Assembly: GCA_009838075.1 (NCBI GenBank)
Contig: VXSG01000024.1
Location: forward strand, 1-42,669
From: Boseongicola sp. SB0665_bin_10
GTDB taxonomy: Bacteria > Pseudomonadota > Alphaproteobacteria > Rhodobacterales > Rhodobacteraceae
DNA length: 42,669 nt
Reading direction: 5' to 3'
Position 1 is the stretch's first letter; the number at the start of each line of letters is the position of its first letter. A program made the translations under genes and the position numbers. Under the pieces are notes generated by a model. That model was given only the letters and a program-made list of their open reading frames with translations. It made no database searches and was not told the DNA's origin. Positions 1 through 9,758 of the stretch are shown here, one piece after another.

Positions 1-1021
1 TCAGGGCGGCCTCGATTCCGGCGATCATCGCGTCCGGCAGCGCCCACGCTTCGCGGCCTTGCTTCGCATCGCCAAGCGCGGGTCGCCAGAGGCCGCCAGA
101 AAGTCGCCAGGCGTTCGCCTCGCCCGTATCCGCGCCGCCCTGCCACCACGATCCGGGAGCTATCGCGTAGCGGGCATCCAGGCCGTAGCCGCCTGTCACA
201 ATCAGGTCATAGAGCCGCAGCAAGCCTTTACCTAGATCGACTTGGATGAAACGGGCGCACACGAGCAGGCGATTGAGCCGGGCGATGTTCGACACGGGAG
301 ACCCGCCCCATCCGGCTGTCTCGATCAGTTCCCTGGCCGTCGCCTCGAAACATGCGCTCGCCGCGAACACCATGTCCCCGAAACGGCGCAGGTCGCTGCG
401 CAGGGCGGCCCCCTTGTCTCCGGTGAGCGGCAGGCAGGCAATGGCCTCCAGCACGACCCCTCCGGTCGCCTGCCCGTCGATTGTCAGGGGCAAGGCGTCC
501 ATCCGGCCTTCCGAGTCCAGTATGCGATAGCGCCGCATTTGGACGGGGCCGTGCGGGACGAAAGGCCAGCCGCTCACCTCGACCTCATGGAGGTCTTGCG
601 GGTCAAGCACGGCATGGCAAGCCACGCGATGCAGCGCGGGGGTCTTGCTTGCCAGGAATCCTTGGCTCCTGACCACATCGAGCCGCCGCTGCCCTGCCGT
701 CTTCGGCTTGTTCAGCAACGCCCTGACGAAACTTGCCAGCGGGTGATTGGGGAGCGGGTCCTGTCTCTTCCACGCCATGTGGAGCAATTCCATCATCTCG
801 GCCATCATCATGGTTTCGGGTACCGCGCAGCCGTCCAGAAGAAGTCTCAGCGGGTTCCTGTTCACGTGGCCCATGAGGGTTCGGGACATGTCTTCCTCAG
901 GCCAGTCCCTGTTGATGGTCGCCATCGTCGGCGCAGTGGCCTTCGGGGCAATCATCCTTGTAATGCTGGCAAGAATTTCGTCGGCGTCTTCGGCGGCCAG
1001 AAACCTTTCAAGGTCGTTCAT
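1..1021 (-). CDS. Hypothetical protein of the integrative element, 3' end outside the window
   Basis: The frame is open for 340 codons from an ATG at 1021 to the left edge with no stop, so the C-terminus is missing. The start overlaps the stop of the primase gene by four bases (ATGA), which indicates translational coupling and one operon. The protein begins MNDLERFLAAEDADEILASI. It is soluble-looking, with no signal peptide or membrane segment and no motif I recognise. Its position just after the primase/helicase suggests a role in element replication or a companion function, but that is only context. I cannot name a family. Confidence 0.8.
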   Translation of the reverse strand, partial: MNDLERFLAAEDADEILASITRMIAPKATAPTMATINRDWPEEDMSRTLMGHVNRNPLRLLLDGCAVPETMMMAEMMELLHMAWKRQDPLPNHPLASFVRALLNKPKTAGQRRLDVVRSQGFLASKTPALHRVACHAVLDPQDLHEVEVSGWPFVPHGPVQMRRYRILDSEGRMDALPLTIDGQATGGVVLEAIACLPLTGDKGAALRSDLRRFGDMVFAASACFEATARELIETAGWGGSPVSNIARLNRLLVCARFIQVDLGKGLLRLYDLIVTGGYGLDARYAIAPGSWWQGGADTGEANAWRLSGGLWRPALGDAKQGREAWALPDAMIAGIEAAL

Positions 1022-2883
1022 CGGAGCAAGCCATTCATGCTCGTGTCAGCCTCGGTGCCTTCGCTTCCGGCCCCTTGGGCCTCGAACATTATCCGGTTCC
1101 TGTCTCCCTGCGGAATTTCCCACCGGTACGGCACGGGAATGGGAGTTTCGCTGAAGCTGAACTTGCCAAGGGGAAACTCGTGTCCGAAAGGGGTGTGCGT
1201 CGGCCCGTCCCTGGAGTGTGTTGCGGAAAGGATCACCCTGGGGCGTTTGGGATTGGGGTCCTCGACCCCGATGGCAAGCACCACGTCGGCGGCGTCCTTG
1301 ATGACGCCGCTTCCCCTGGGGTTCCCCTTGTTGTCCTTCGTCGGGTGGTGGAGCACCAGCACCGACGTGTCCTCGGTAACGGATTTCATCCGGTTCAGCA
1401 GGGCCACGAATGCATTCCCGGCCTGGGCCTCGTTGTCGTTAAGTCCGGCCAGGGCGTAGGACAGGGTGTCCAGGATCACCAGGGACGGGGGTTCCGGCAT
1501 CTTGTTCACAGTATCCTCGAACCATCTGTCCAGACCTTCGAGCACGGTCGGCATGGGGTCCGTCAGGTGAACGTTGGCCAAGTCCGGCCCCTCCTCCTTT
1601 TGTTTGCACAGGTATGTCAATCGCCATGCCTCCATTCTCGACGGCATCCCCCTGGCCCCCTCTCCCAAGACGTAGAGCACGGGTCCGGGGTTCGCCACGT
1701 CTTCAGGCTTCCAGGGGTTGTCCCCGCCTGCTGCTTCAGGATTGCCCAGAACAAGGGCCATGTTCATGGCGACGAAGGACTTGAAGCTGTTCTTGGGGGC
1801 GTGAAGCAAGGTGTATGCGCCGTCGGGAAGGACCTCCTTCAGCTTCCATGTCGGTCCCTTGAACGAAAGCCCCTCTCTCGGGGTATACAGCCGAAAGCGG
1901 GGCCTTTCAGCCGACTTTGCCTCACGTCCGCCTTCCACCTTGGAGAAACGCGCCGCCTTCTCGGCTCTTTTGTAAGCCTTCGTAAGGTTTCCGGGGGGAC
2001 TCGTTGCGCTGCGCCACCCGCTTCCCGCGTGGCGGCGCAACTCCTCCTCCGACCAGGGCGGCTCGCACCGGGGGTTCCAGTGTTCGAGCATACGCTCCAC
2101 GGTCAGTTCTTCCGACAGCCCGAAGCTGTGGCCCATGGCCCCGGTCTTGGCCAGGGTGTGGTTTCCGTCCACGCCGCAAGTGCCGGTTTCGGCCTTTCCC
2201 TTCAGCCATTCGGAGTAGTCGGCATCGTGCTCCGGCAGGTCTTGCTCGATCAGCCATACTTCGGCCTTGGGGTCCCTCTCCCTTGCCTTCCCGGCGGCCT
2301 CGACAAGCGCATCCGACCGGAAGGCGGGATCGCCCCGCGACTTCCACGTGTATTCGGTGCCGTCCGGCCCCTTGGAAGGCGGCAGCAGACCATACGATCC
2401 CTTGCACCGAATGTCGATCTTCTGGCCGACCTTGCTGGTCGATGGCGGCAGCAGTTCGCCTTCCTTGAGTGCGTAGACCAGGTGCAGGCCGCCGGATGGC
2501 GTCCTTATGGCCATGCCCGTCCTGGGGAGCTTCAGCGCGTCAAGGTCCTCATGGCTGTAGCCGCCCTCGCCGTCGCCCTTGTCCACGTCAAGATCGACTG
2601 CGACCGTCCCGCCCAGGCTCATGGCGGGGCACCAGGCTATGTTGGCCTCCGGCCATTCGGTCCACCGCTTCTTGATCTTCGCCTCGTCGGTCGTGGCCTC
2701 ATGGACGCCACGGGTGCCGGGGAATGGCTTCTTCTCCCCAATCTTCTTTTCCCTCTTCCCCCTTTCATCTTCATCCAGGTCAGCTTTCGCCAATTCAGCG
2801 CGAAGCCTCTGCGCATCGGCGGGGGACTGGACGGGGAACACGGCAAAGCCCTGCCGTGCGTATTCAAGTGCTGCCTCTTTCAT
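1018..2883 (-). CDS. Bifunctional primase-polymerase / RepA-like ATPase
   Basis: The 621-residue protein probably starts replication of the excised element. The N-terminal ~220 residues look like a prim-pol domain: an ALEYARQGFAVFPV opening, then an Asp-rich VAVDLDVDKGDG stretch and TPSGGLHLVY. The second half (from about residue 345) resembles hexameric RepA-like (AAA_25) ATPases. It has a Walker A-type loop APKNSFKSF, in which Phe stands where Gly is usual (a variant I associate with this family), a Walker B-like LVILDTL, and a conserved VLVLHHPTKD. The start at 2883 is chosen because an AAGGATAAGGA ribosome site lies just upstream; a further upstream ATG at 2928 lacks one. It sits between the AlpA-like gene and the partial unknown gene. 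Confidence 0.85.
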   Translation of the reverse strand: MKEAALEYARQGFAVFPVQSPADAQRLRAELAKADLDEDERGKREKKIGEKKPFPGTRGVHEATTDEAKIKKRWTEWPEANIAWCPAMSLGGTVAVDLDVDKGDGEGGYSHEDLDALKLPRTGMAIRTPSGGLHLVYALKEGELLPPSTSKVGQKIDIRCKGSYGLLPPSKGPDGTEYTWKSRGDPAFRSDALVEAAGKARERDPKAEVWLIEQDLPEHDADYSEWLKGKAETGTCGVDGNHTLAKTGAMGHSFGLSEELTVERMLEHWNPRCEPPWSEEELRRHAGSGWRSATSPPGNLTKAYKRAEKAARFSKVEGGREAKSAERPRFRLYTPREGLSFKGPTWKLKEVLPDGAYTLLHAPKNSFKSFVAMNMALVLGNPEAAGGDNPWKPEDVANPGPVLYVLGEGARGMPSRMEAWRLTYLCKQKEEGPDLANVHLTDPMPTVLEGLDRWFEDTVNKMPEPPSLVILDTLSYALAGLNDNEAQAGNAFVALLNRMKSVTEDTSVLVLHHPTKDNKGNPRGSGVIKDAADVVLAIGVEDPNPKRPRVILSATHSRDGPTHTPFGHEFPLGKFSFSETPIPVPYRWEIPQGDRNRIMFEAQGAGSEGTEADTSMNGLLR

Positions 2884-2982
2884 TTCCTTATCCTTTGCGC
2901 GTCCGGGACCGGTCGGCACCCCGTGCATGGGATGCCGTCAGTGTTCCGGTTCGTCTTTGCTGTAGTGGGATGCAGTCTTGGC

Positions 2983-3189
2983 TCAGGCTGCCGTATCGAC
3001 GCGCTGGCCATCCAGCCATGCGTTCAGGTCATCGCCGCGATACAATGCGCGGTTTCCGATCTTGTGGAAGGCAGGTCCTTTGGTGTGCATTCGCCACTTG
3101 GAAAGCGTATGGTATGGCACATGAAGCGCCTTCTCCAAGTCTTTTGAATCATAGAATTTGTTGGTCTCGAACACTGGTTCGTTGGTCAT
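2983..3189 (-). CDS. AlpA/excisionase-like helix-turn-helix protein
   Basis: This 68-residue protein has a MerR/AlpA-type winged helix: FYDSKDLEKALHVPYHTLSKW, then GPAFHKIGNRALYRGDDLNAWL, the familiar sequence of prophage AlpA and excisionase-like regulators. Such proteins bind att or promoter DNA and switch integrase or satellite genes on. The start at 3189 follows an AGGGGA ribosome site; an in-frame ATG at 3219 is less well placed. It lies between the hypothetical gene and the primase, the usual spot in satellites. About 100 bases on either side are free of genes and could hold its promoters or operators, but I see no clear site. Confidence 0.8.
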   Translation of the reverse strand: MTNEPVFETNKFYDSKDLEKALHVPYHTLSKWRMHTKGPAFHKIGNRALYRGDDLNAWLDGQRVDTAA

Positions 3190-3291
3190 GGGATTCCCCT
3201 GATTACGTCCAGTTTCCATAGTATGTCGAGGGAAGCAGGCGCGGAAGTGTAGACGATTCGGAGTTCGCTACATGCAAACGGGCTGGGGCTT

Positions 3292-3891
3292 CTACACCCC
3301 CCTTGGACGGGATTGCGAGGGCCGGGTCGTGTAACAGTCCTCCCAATCTTCATCAGGTGTCTCGTCCATTTTTGCCAATTCCCTTTCTCGGGCAATATCG
3401 ATGGCAACTTCGACGGCTATGGCTTTCAAATCCTCTGACACTTTCTCTTTCTCATCTTCCGTAACGCCCTTCACCAACTGGCGCACGGCCTGCGGTTTGT
3501 CTTCACTGTCGAGTCGGAAGCCAAAGCGTTTCGTGAGTTCCCCGAAAGCAAAACCCTCGCTTGCCCCATCCATGACAAGGCGTTCGGTTATCAAATGCAT
3601 CCAGACCGCCAGACGGCGTTTGCTAGGCTGACCACCACCCGTCAGGCGTTCGACAATCTTATGAAGCGCGTGATTCGACACCGGGCGCGGGTCACCAATG
3701 GCTTGTTTCTCGACTGCTCTTCTGATCTCTTCTTGCGTCATTTCCTGTAACTTCACGTCCAGGCGCACAACGGCTGCCTCTTCCTCTCTTTTTTTCAAAA
3801 GCCCCCCAATCCCCTCGGAGTAGTCAGGCCCTGGCCCGCAGTCATGGATCAGTTCGGCCAGTGTCTTGGGAGGCTTACAATCGTCCGTCAT
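3292..3891 (-). CDS. Hypothetical protein of the integrative element
   Basis: A 199-residue, charged, helix-rich protein without signal peptide or membrane segment. It starts at an ATG overlapping the integrase stop by four bases (ATGA), so the two genes are probably co-translated. The N-terminal third is acidic (EGIGGLLKKREEEAAVV). The middle has an Arg/Lys-rich stretch (GGGQPSKRRLAVWMHLITERL). No family is recognised. A regulatory or DNA-binding accessory role is possible from position, but nothing in the sequence proves it. Confidence 0.7.
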   Translation of the reverse strand: MTDDCKPPKTLAELIHDCGPGPDYSEGIGGLLKKREEEAAVVRLDVKLQEMTQEEIRRAVEKQAIGDPRPVSNHALHKIVERLTGGGQPSKRRLAVWMHLITERLVMDGASEGFAFGELTKRFGFRLDSEDKPQAVRQLVKGVTEDEKEKVSEDLKAIAVEVAIDIARERELAKMDETPDEDWEDCYTTRPSQSRPRGV

Positions 3892-5072
3892 TGGCGCTTG
3901 CCGCCCATCATGGCTGCCACGCGGGCGGCGTTTTCGTCGTGGGCCTTCTGGACAGCCTCACCCGCACGGCGCACATACCTGTTGGCCATTTCCAGCGTCG
4001 AATGGTTCAGGAGGTCACGGATCGCGAAGACGCTCATTCCGGCGGCGGCGGCGTGTGTCGCGTAGCTCCGTCGCAGGTCGTGCAACCGTGCATTCGCGAT
4101 TCCTGCCTTCGCGCAGGCGGCCCTGAATGTGTCGCCAAGCCTCTTGTAGCCCATCGCCCCTCCGTAGTGGCCAGCGAAAACGTGGGGATTCTGGCTCCAG
4201 CGGGGAACGCTCTGCAAGAGGTCGAACACGTCTTCGCCTATCCTTCGCAACTGCCTTCCCGTCTTCGTGTCCGGCAAGGTGACTTCGCGGGTGTCGAAGT
4301 CAATATGCTCCCACTTCAAGCCAATGGCCTCACCGGCCCGCCAGCCGGTCAAGGCGAGAAACCGGATCGCGTGAAGGGGGTAGGGGTCCGTGCATTGTGT
4401 TGACTCCAGTTCGGACAACGCCGCTGCCAGGGACTCAAATTCTGTATGGGAAAACACTCTGTCGCGTTCGCGCTCCCTGGCTCGTTCCACCAGGCGACAA
4501 GGGTTCGTGTGCTGTGGCCTCAGTTCCCATTGCTCGAAGACGTTGAAGATGGTGGACAGGCAGGCCAGTGCCCGGTTCCGACTGGCCGGTGCCCGCTTGG
4601 CAACGGCTTTCTCGATGTCCGTCTTCTTCACGTCCGCAGCCCGGATGTCCCCGAACCCCGGCCAGTCCTTCAATGCGCGGTTCCACATGCGCTGGTATTC
4701 CTGCGCCGTCGCGGCTTTCATTCGGCCATCTTCAAGGCGAACGGCACAATATCTGTCAAAGAATGCGTTCACCGCTTCGGCAAGGGTGGGTTCCGCCTGC
4801 CGCGCTTCGCGCCGTGCAAGCGGGTCCGGTTCTCCTTGCCTGATTGCCGTAAGTTCTCGCCCCGCCAGTGCGCGGGCTTCGGCAAGGGACATTTCAGACG
4901 GCCTGCCGATGATTGCCTGCCGCTTCCTGCCGTTTGTGCGATAGCTGATGATGTAGACTTTCGTGCCGCCTGCTGACACTCTGCACCCGAACCCTTTTGT
5001 CTGTGCGTCCCACAAGATGGTCTGCTTTCCAGTTGGCTTCAGGTCGCGAACTTTCCTCTCGGTCAAAGACAT
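3888..5072 (-). CDS. int: Tyrosine-recombinase integrase
   Basis: This 394-residue integrase catalyses insertion and excision of the element. The N-terminus (LTERKVRDLKPTGKQTILWDAQTKGFG) is the arm-binding domain of the DUF4102 type found in P4/CP4-57-like integrases. A core-binding domain follows at about 95-190. The catalytic domain holds R245 (LTGWRAGEA), H331-x-x-R334 (LHDLRRSYATHA), H357 (LLNHSTLEMA) and the nucleophile Y366 (NRYVRRAG), so the active site looks complete. The start at 5072 follows a strong GGAGGAA ribosome site; an in-frame ATG at 5111 is less likely. The gene points away from the adjacent att site, as is usual. Confidence 0.93.
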   Translation of the reverse strand: MSLTERKVRDLKPTGKQTILWDAQTKGFGCRVSAGGTKVYIISYRTNGRKRQAIIGRPSEMSLAEARALAGRELTAIRQGEPDPLARREARQAEPTLAEAVNAFFDRYCAVRLEDGRMKAATAQEYQRMWNRALKDWPGFGDIRAADVKKTDIEKAVAKRAPASRNRALACLSTIFNVFEQWELRPQHTNPCRLVERARERERDRVFSHTEFESLAAALSELESTQCTDPYPLHAIRFLALTGWRAGEAIGLKWEHIDFDTREVTLPDTKTGRQLRRIGEDVFDLLQSVPRWSQNPHVFAGHYGGAMGYKRLGDTFRAACAKAGIANARLHDLRRSYATHAAAAGMSVFAIRDLLNHSTLEMANRYVRRAGEAVQKAHDENAARVAAMMGGKRQ

Positions 5073-5268
5073 GATAGTTCCTCCGGGCATGTGAGCACGA
5101 AACGATGGCAAGAAAACGACTCACCAAATACTCACCATGGCGACAGAATATCGCGCCAGATTGTGGCAATCAATCGCAACTTCAGTAGGTGGAAAAATAT
5201 TTATTTTGCAGGGTGTTAGGTAAGTTGCTGCACACCCCGGAAAACACTCGAAATTGGTCCAAGAGCGA

Positions 5269-5313
5269 TTTGGGAACAGGGGGTCGGGAGTTCGAATCTC
5301 TCCGCCCCGACCA
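5269..5313 (+). other. attR: Attachment site: 3' fragment of tRNA-Pro (anticodon loop to CCA)
   Basis: The 45 bases read as the 3' part of a tRNA. They comprise a TTTGGGA anticodon loop (TGG = Pro), a variable region, a T-arm GGGAG-TTCGAAT-CTCTC that pairs fully (one G-T), the acceptor strand CGCCCCG, discriminator A and an encoded CCA. The bases upstream do not form a D-arm, acceptor 5' strand or anticodon 5' stem, so this is not a complete gene. A tRNA broken in the anticodon loop next to a tyrosine integrase is a classic attachment site. The full tRNA should lie at the other end of the element, outside the window. Whether to call it attL or attR is convention. Confidence 0.85.
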
Positions 5314-5844
5314 TCGTCAGCAGGAAATTCGAAACGCGAGGACGGACCCGGAGCCAGCTCGACGCCTTCCCCCATGCGAGGGGTGGATTCTCGTGCGGTA
5401 CCACGCATGCGCCTTGGCGCCACGGACGACGCTCGCAGGATGCTGGGAACGGCATGCCCGGCACCGGGGGAGAACGGGATTCTGGAACGTCAAGGCAGTC
5501 GGCCTACATTCATCATTGAGCTTGAGTGTCCATGCCGCGTGCGCCGGCGGGGATCGTGAGTCGCACTCGAGGCGCCGGGTGATTCTGTCTTGATCGCCGC
5601 GTGACGGCACGAATTCCCGTTCGTCGCGCCGCCCAGGATGAAAAAGTCCGACCGCTCTGGCCGGCGGTCATACCGGTCGCCCGTCTCGTGCGAGCCGTTA
5701 GCTAGGCAGCGTAAGCGCCTGATCTCGATTGACGGTTTCCCCGAATTCGGGACGTTTTGTGCGGGCTCGCGGCTTCACGTGCGCGGGACTTGCCTGGATC
5801 CCGCAGAATTTTGTGTGAATTCCCTGTTGACGAACCCACTGCAA
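5314..5844. other. Intergenic region between att site and nrdJ operator
   Basis: About 530 bases without a convincing gene. The open frames here have Arg/Ser/Pro-rich compositions, no ribosome sites and no family resemblance, as expected for chance frames in GC-rich DNA. A CCCC-N6-GGGG inverted repeat near 5368-5385 could have served as terminator of the original tRNA-Pro transcript, but no T-run follows. A TTGACG at 5827-5832 is a possible -35 element for nrdJ. Confidence 0.5.
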
Positions 5845-5891
5845 AGGCTGCAAGTTGTGCGGGCCGGTTGGGAGGCCACAACATGTTGTGG
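5845..5891 (+). promoter_or_regulatory. Candidate NrdR-box pair upstream of nrdJ
   Basis: Positions 5876-5891 form a perfect 16-base palindrome, CCACAACATGTTGTGG. Exactly 31 bases upstream (5845-5860) lies a weaker copy that keeps the right half (GTTGTG) and loses the left. NrdR, the ATP/dATP-sensing repressor of ribonucleotide reductase genes, binds pairs of 16-base palindromes spaced by whole helical turns, and this arrangement in front of nrdJ fits. The pair lies just downstream of a TTGACG at 5827, so it could overlap the promoter and repress it. The assignment is by pattern and position only. Confidence 0.6.
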
Positions 5892-6080
5892 AAGTCGACA
5901 GGGACAGCGTTCGAGCATCTTCGGTCCGCAAGGAAAGAAGGGATCGCGCACGCAACGACGTGCACGAGACACGTGTCATTGTCTCATCTCTTGGCCGCAC
6001 TGAATTGTCGCCCTGACTGAGGCAGGCGAACGGCGAAGCGGAAACGGCTCAGACAAGAAAAGAACGGAGTCCAGGCAAAA

Positions 6081-9000
6081 ATGAAGATCAAGCGTAGCTT
6101 TACGGAGGCAGGGCAGGACGCGTACGCGTCCATCGAGTTCACGGCGACATCATCCGAAATCAGGAATCCGGACGGCACCGTGGTGTTCCGGCTCGACGAC
6201 GTTGAAGTGCCCGAGAGCTGGAGCCAGGTGGCGTCAGACATCATTGCGCAAAAGTATTTCAGGAAGGCCGGAGTTCCGGCGCGCCTGAAGAAAGTGAAGG
6301 AGAAGGGCGTCCCGGAATTCCTCTGGCGTTCCGTCGCGGACAAGGCCGCGCTCGCCGACCTTCCCGAAGAGGAGCGCTTTGGCGGGGAAACCCGGGCAAC
6401 GCAGGTCTTCGACCGATTGGCGGGTGCATGGACGTATTGGGGCTGGAAGGGCGGCTATTTCTCTTCGAAAGAGGATGCGCGGGCCTATTTCGACGAGATG
6501 CGCTGCATGCTCGCGACGCAACGCGGCGCGCCGAACTCTCCGCAATGGTTCAACACGGGCCTCCACTGGGCATACGGCATCGACGGGCCGAGCCAGGGCC
6601 ACCACTACGTGGACTACAAGACCGGCAGGCTGACCAAGTCCCGAAGCGCCTACGAGCATCCGCAGCCCCATGCGTGCTTCATCCAGTCCTGCGCCGACGA
6701 CCTCGTGAACAGCGGCGGCATCATGGACCTGTGGGTGCGGGAGTCGCGGCTCTTCAAGTACGGATCCGGTACGGGGACAAATTTCAGCATGCTGCGCGGG
6801 GCGGGCGAGCATCTGTCCGGCGGCGGCAAGTCATCGGGCTTGATGGGCTTTCTGAAGATCGGCGACCGCGCGGCCGGTGCCATCAAGTCGGGCGGCACCA
6901 CAAGGCGCGCGGCCAAGATGGTGATCGTCGACGCCGATCACCCCGACATCGAGGACTTCATCAACTGGAAGGTCATCGAGGAGCAGAAGGTTGCCTCCAT
7001 AGTGGCCGGCTCGAAGGTCCACGAACGCGAGCTGAACGGCATTTTCGCGGCCATCAGGGAGTGGGACGGCGCGGAAGCCGATGCGGTCGACCCGGCGCGG
7101 AACGAGAGCCTCAAGGCCGCGATCCGGTCCGCGAAACGGTCCGCCATTCCCGAGACCTATATCAAGCGCGTTCTCGACTACGCGAGGCAGGGCTACGAAT
7201 CGATCGAATTTCCGACATATGACACGGACTGGGATTCGGAAGCCTATTCGAGCGTTTCTGGCCAGAACTCCAACAACTCGATCCGGATCACGGACGCGTT
7301 CCTGCAAGCGGTGAAGGATGACGCCGACTGGGACCTGTTCCGCCGCACCGACGGCAAGGTGGCGAGGACCGTCAAGGCGCGCCACCTGTGGGAGCAAATC
7401 GGCCATGCCGCCTGGGCCTGCGCGGATCCCGGCATCCAGTACCATGACACGATCAATGCCTGGCATACCTGCCCCGAGGCCGGTCCGATCCGGGGGTCGA
7501 ATCCCTGTTCGGAATACATGTTCCTCGACGATACCGCCTGCAACCTGGCGTCCATGAACCTCCTTGCATTCTATGGCGACGGGGAGTTCCAGGCCGACCA
7601 CTATGTCCATGCAACGCGTCTCTGGACATTGACGCTGGAGATCAGCGTCATGATGGCGCAATTCCCGTCAAAGGAAATTGCGCGACTGTCCCACGAATTC
7701 AGGACCCTCGGTCTCGGTTACGCGAACATAGGCGGCCTGCTCATGACCATGGGCCTGGGATACGATTCGGACGAGGGCCGGGCACTGGCGGGCGCCCTCA
7801 CCGCGATCATGACCGGTGCGTCCTACGCGACGTCGGCCGAGATCGCGCGGGAACTGGGTCCGTTCCAGGGTTACGAAAAGAATTCCGCACACATGCTGCG
7901 CGTCATTCGCAACCACAGGCGCGCGGCGCACGGAAAGACATCGGGATACGAGGAGATGAACGTGCCTCCCGTGCCGCTCGACCACGACAGCTGCCCGGAC
8001 GGCAGGCTGGTCGAACTGGCCGCAAGCACGTGGGATGATGCGCTCGACCTGGGCATGAAGCACGGATACCGAAACGCCCAGGCCACGGTCATCGCGCCGA
8101 CCGGCACCATCGGCCTCGTGATGGATTGCGATACGACAGGGATCGAGCCGGACTTCGCCTTGGCGAAGTTCAAGAAGCTCGCCGGGGGCGGTTACTTCAA
8201 GATCATAAACCGCTCGGTGCCGGCGGCGTTGGCGACACTTGGATACTCTTCCTCCCAGATCCAGGACATCGTTTCCTACGCCGTCGGCCACGGAACGCTC
8301 GCGAACGCCCCGGGGGTCAGCCATGCAGCGCTGGTTGGACACGGGTTCGGCAAGGCCGAGATCGACCGGATCGAGGAATCGCTGCCGTCGGCGTTCGACA
8401 TTCGCTTCGTGTTCAACCAGTGGACGCTCGGCGAGGAGTTCTGCACTGCGACCCTCGGGATTCCGTCCGAGAAGCTGAACGATCCCGATTTCGATCTTCT
8501 CCGGAGCCTTGGCTTCAAAAGGGCGGACATAGAGGCCGCGAACGACCACGTCTGCGGTTCCATGACACTGGAAGGCGCGCCTCACCTGGCACAGGAGCAC
8601 TACCATGTCTTCGACTGCGCGAATCCGTGCGGACGAAAGGGCAAGCGGTTCCTCCCTGTCGAAAGCCACATCACCATGATGGCAGCCGCCCAGTCGTTCA
8701 TTTCAGGCGCGATTTCCAAGACGATCAACATGCCGAACGACGCGACCGTCGAGGATTGCAAGGCGGCCTACGAACTGTCGCACCGGCTCGGCATAAAGGC
8801 CAATGCGCTCTATCGTGACGGCTCGAAGCTCTCGCAGCCCCTGTCAGCGGCCCTTGTCGAGGATGACGACGAGGCGGCCGAGACGCTTGAGACCGGCACG
8901 CCGCATGAGAAGGCCGTGGCGCTGGCCGAGAAGGTCGTGGAAAAGGTCATCGCCAGGGAGGCAGGCGCACGCAATCGAATGCCCGAACGGCGGCGAGGAT

Positions 9001-9758
9001 ACACCCAGAAGGCCATTGTCGGAGGCCACAAGGTCTACCTGAGAACCGGCGAGTACGGCGATGGTTCGCTCGGCGAGATCTTCATCGACATGCACAAGGA
9101 AGGCGCGGGCTTCCGGGCGATGATGAACAACTTCGCGATCGCCGTTTCGGTCGGCCTTCAATACGGCGTGCCGCTGGAGGAGTTCGTGGACGCTTTCACC
9201 TTCACTCGCTTCGAACCGGCCGGGATGGTGCAGGGCAACGACTCGATCAAGAACGCGACCTCGATACTGGACTACATCTTCAGGGAACTGGCGGTCAGCT
9301 ACCTGGATCGCATCGATCTCGCGCACGTGAAGCCGGAAGGCCCGACATTCGACGACATGGGACGTGGCGAGGAAGAGGGCAAGCCTGACTTGGCCGAGGT
9401 TTCTGTTGCCAGGGGCTCGACCCATGTCGAGGTGCTGAAGCGTGTCGCGTCCGCAGGGTACACCCGCGGCCGCGTGCCCAGGGAACTGGTGCTCGTGGAA
9501 GGCGGCGCCAGCGCCGCAACGGCGCTGGGCGGCGTCGACGCTGCCGCAGCGGCTGAAACGATGTTGCCCGAAGTGGGAACGGCATTGGCCGTCGGTGCGT
9601 CGCCTGCCGAGGAAAGGGTGGGGATTGATGCGCGCACGAAGGCCAAGATGCAGGGATACGAGGGCGATCCTTGCGGGGAATGTGGCAACTACACCTTGGT
9701 GCGCAACGGCACGTGCATGAAGTGCAACACCTGTGGCGCAACGAGCGGGTGCAGCTGA
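6081..9758 (+). CDS. nrdJ: Vitamin B12-dependent (class II) ribonucleoside-diphosphate reductase
   Basis: A 1,225-residue adenosylcobalamin-dependent reductase that makes deoxyribonucleotides from ribonucleotides, with or without oxygen. The sequence runs through the familiar class II signatures: [15 protein letters not shown] near residue 231, [24 protein letters not shown], and the NPCSE motif with the radical Cys476 and Glu478. Further on come [19 protein letters not shown] and a C-terminal Cys-rich zinc-type tail (CGECGNY...CMKCNTCG) that recycles the active-site disulfide. Length and ending match alphaproteobacterial NrdJ. A weak GGAG lies 15 bases before the ATG. The gene is intact and lies between two mobile regions. 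A candidate NrdR operator precedes it. Confidence 0.97.
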   Translation: MKIKRSFTEAGQDAYASIEFTATSSEIRNPDGTVVFRLDDVEVPESWSQVASDIIAQKYFRKAGVPARLKKVKEKGVPEFLWRSVADKAALADLPEEERFGGETRATQVFDRLAGAWTYWGWKGGYFSSKEDARAYFDEMRCMLATQRGAPNSPQWFNTGLHWAYGIDGPSQGHHYVDYKTGRLTKSRSAYEHPQPHACFIQSCADDLVNSGGIMDLWVRESRLFKYGSGTGTNFSMLRGAGEHLSGGGKSSGLMGFLKIGDRAAGAIKSGGTTRRAAKMVIVDADHPDIEDFINWKVIEEQKVASIVAGSKVHERELNGIFAAIREWDGAEADAVDPARNESLKAAIRSAKRSAIPETYIKRVLDYARQGYESIEFPTYDTDWDSEAYSSVSGQNSNNSIRITDAFLQAVKDDADWDLFRRTDGKVARTVKARHLWEQIGHAAWACADPGIQYHDTINAWHTCPEAGPIRGSNPCSEYMFLDDTACNLASMNLLAFYGDGEFQADHYVHATRLWTLTLEISVMMAQFPSKEIARLSHEFRTLGLGYANIGGLLMTMGLGYDSDEGRALAGALTAIMTGASYATSAEIARELGPFQGYEKNSAHMLRVIRNHRRAAHGKTSGYEEMNVPPVPLDHDSCPDGRLVELAASTWDDALDLGMKHGYRNAQATVIAPTGTIGLVMDCDTTGIEPDFALAKFKKLAGGGYFKIINRSVPAALATLGYSSSQIQDIVSYAVGHGTLANAPGVSHAALVGHGFGKAEIDRIEESLPSAFDIRFVFNQWTLGEEFCTATLGIPSEKLNDPDFDLLRSLGFKRADIEAANDHVCGSMTLEGAPHLAQEHYHVFDCANPCGRKGKRFLPVESHITMMAAAQSFISGAISKTINMPNDATVEDCKAAYELSHRLGIKANALYRDGSKLSQPLSAALVEDDDEAAETLETGTPHEKAVALAEKVVEKVIAREAGARNRMPERRRGYTQKAIVGGHKVYLRTGEYGDGSLGEIFIDMHKEGAGFRAMMNNFAIAVSVGLQYGVPLEEFVDAFTFTRFEPAGMVQGNDSIKNATSILDYIFRELAVSYLDRIDLAHVKPEGPTFDDMGRGEEEGKPDLAEVSVARGSTHVEVLKRVASAGYTRGRVPRELVLVEGGASAATALGGVDAAAAAETMLPEVGTALAVGASPAEERVGIDARTKAKMQGYEGDPCGECGNYTLVRNGTCMKCNTCGATSGCS

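Larger units (their letters stand above)
1..5313 (-). mobile_element. Right-hand part of an integrative element (satellite-like) inserted at tRNA-Pro
   Basis: Five minus-strand genes in the order integrase, hypothetical, AlpA-like regulator, primase/ATPase, unknown are packed with ATGA overlaps or short gaps. They end at a 3' tRNA-Pro fragment (5269-5313). This int-alpA-primase order is typical of P4-like phage satellites and small integrative islands. The left end and the complete tRNA expected there lie outside the window, so size and cargo are unknown. No capsid, relaxase or transfer gene is seen in the visible part. The boundary at 5313 rests on the tRNA fragment; the rest is inference. 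Confidence 0.75.

Noticed and set aside
1075-3147. Long plus-strand reading frame (690 codons) opposite the primase/ATPase
   Set aside because: It mirrors a well-supported minus-strand gene, has an Arg/Pro/Gly/Val-rich composition typical of antisense frames in GC-rich DNA, and matches no family.
5638-6003. 121-codon frame upstream of nrdJ
   Set aside because: No ribosome site, biased Arg/Ser/Cys composition, overlaps the candidate NrdR sites and has an equally long frame on the other strand.
5314-6080. Cobalamin riboswitch upstream of nrdJ
   Set aside because: Looked for because the enzyme uses B12, but no B12 box or the conserved core helices could be recognised.
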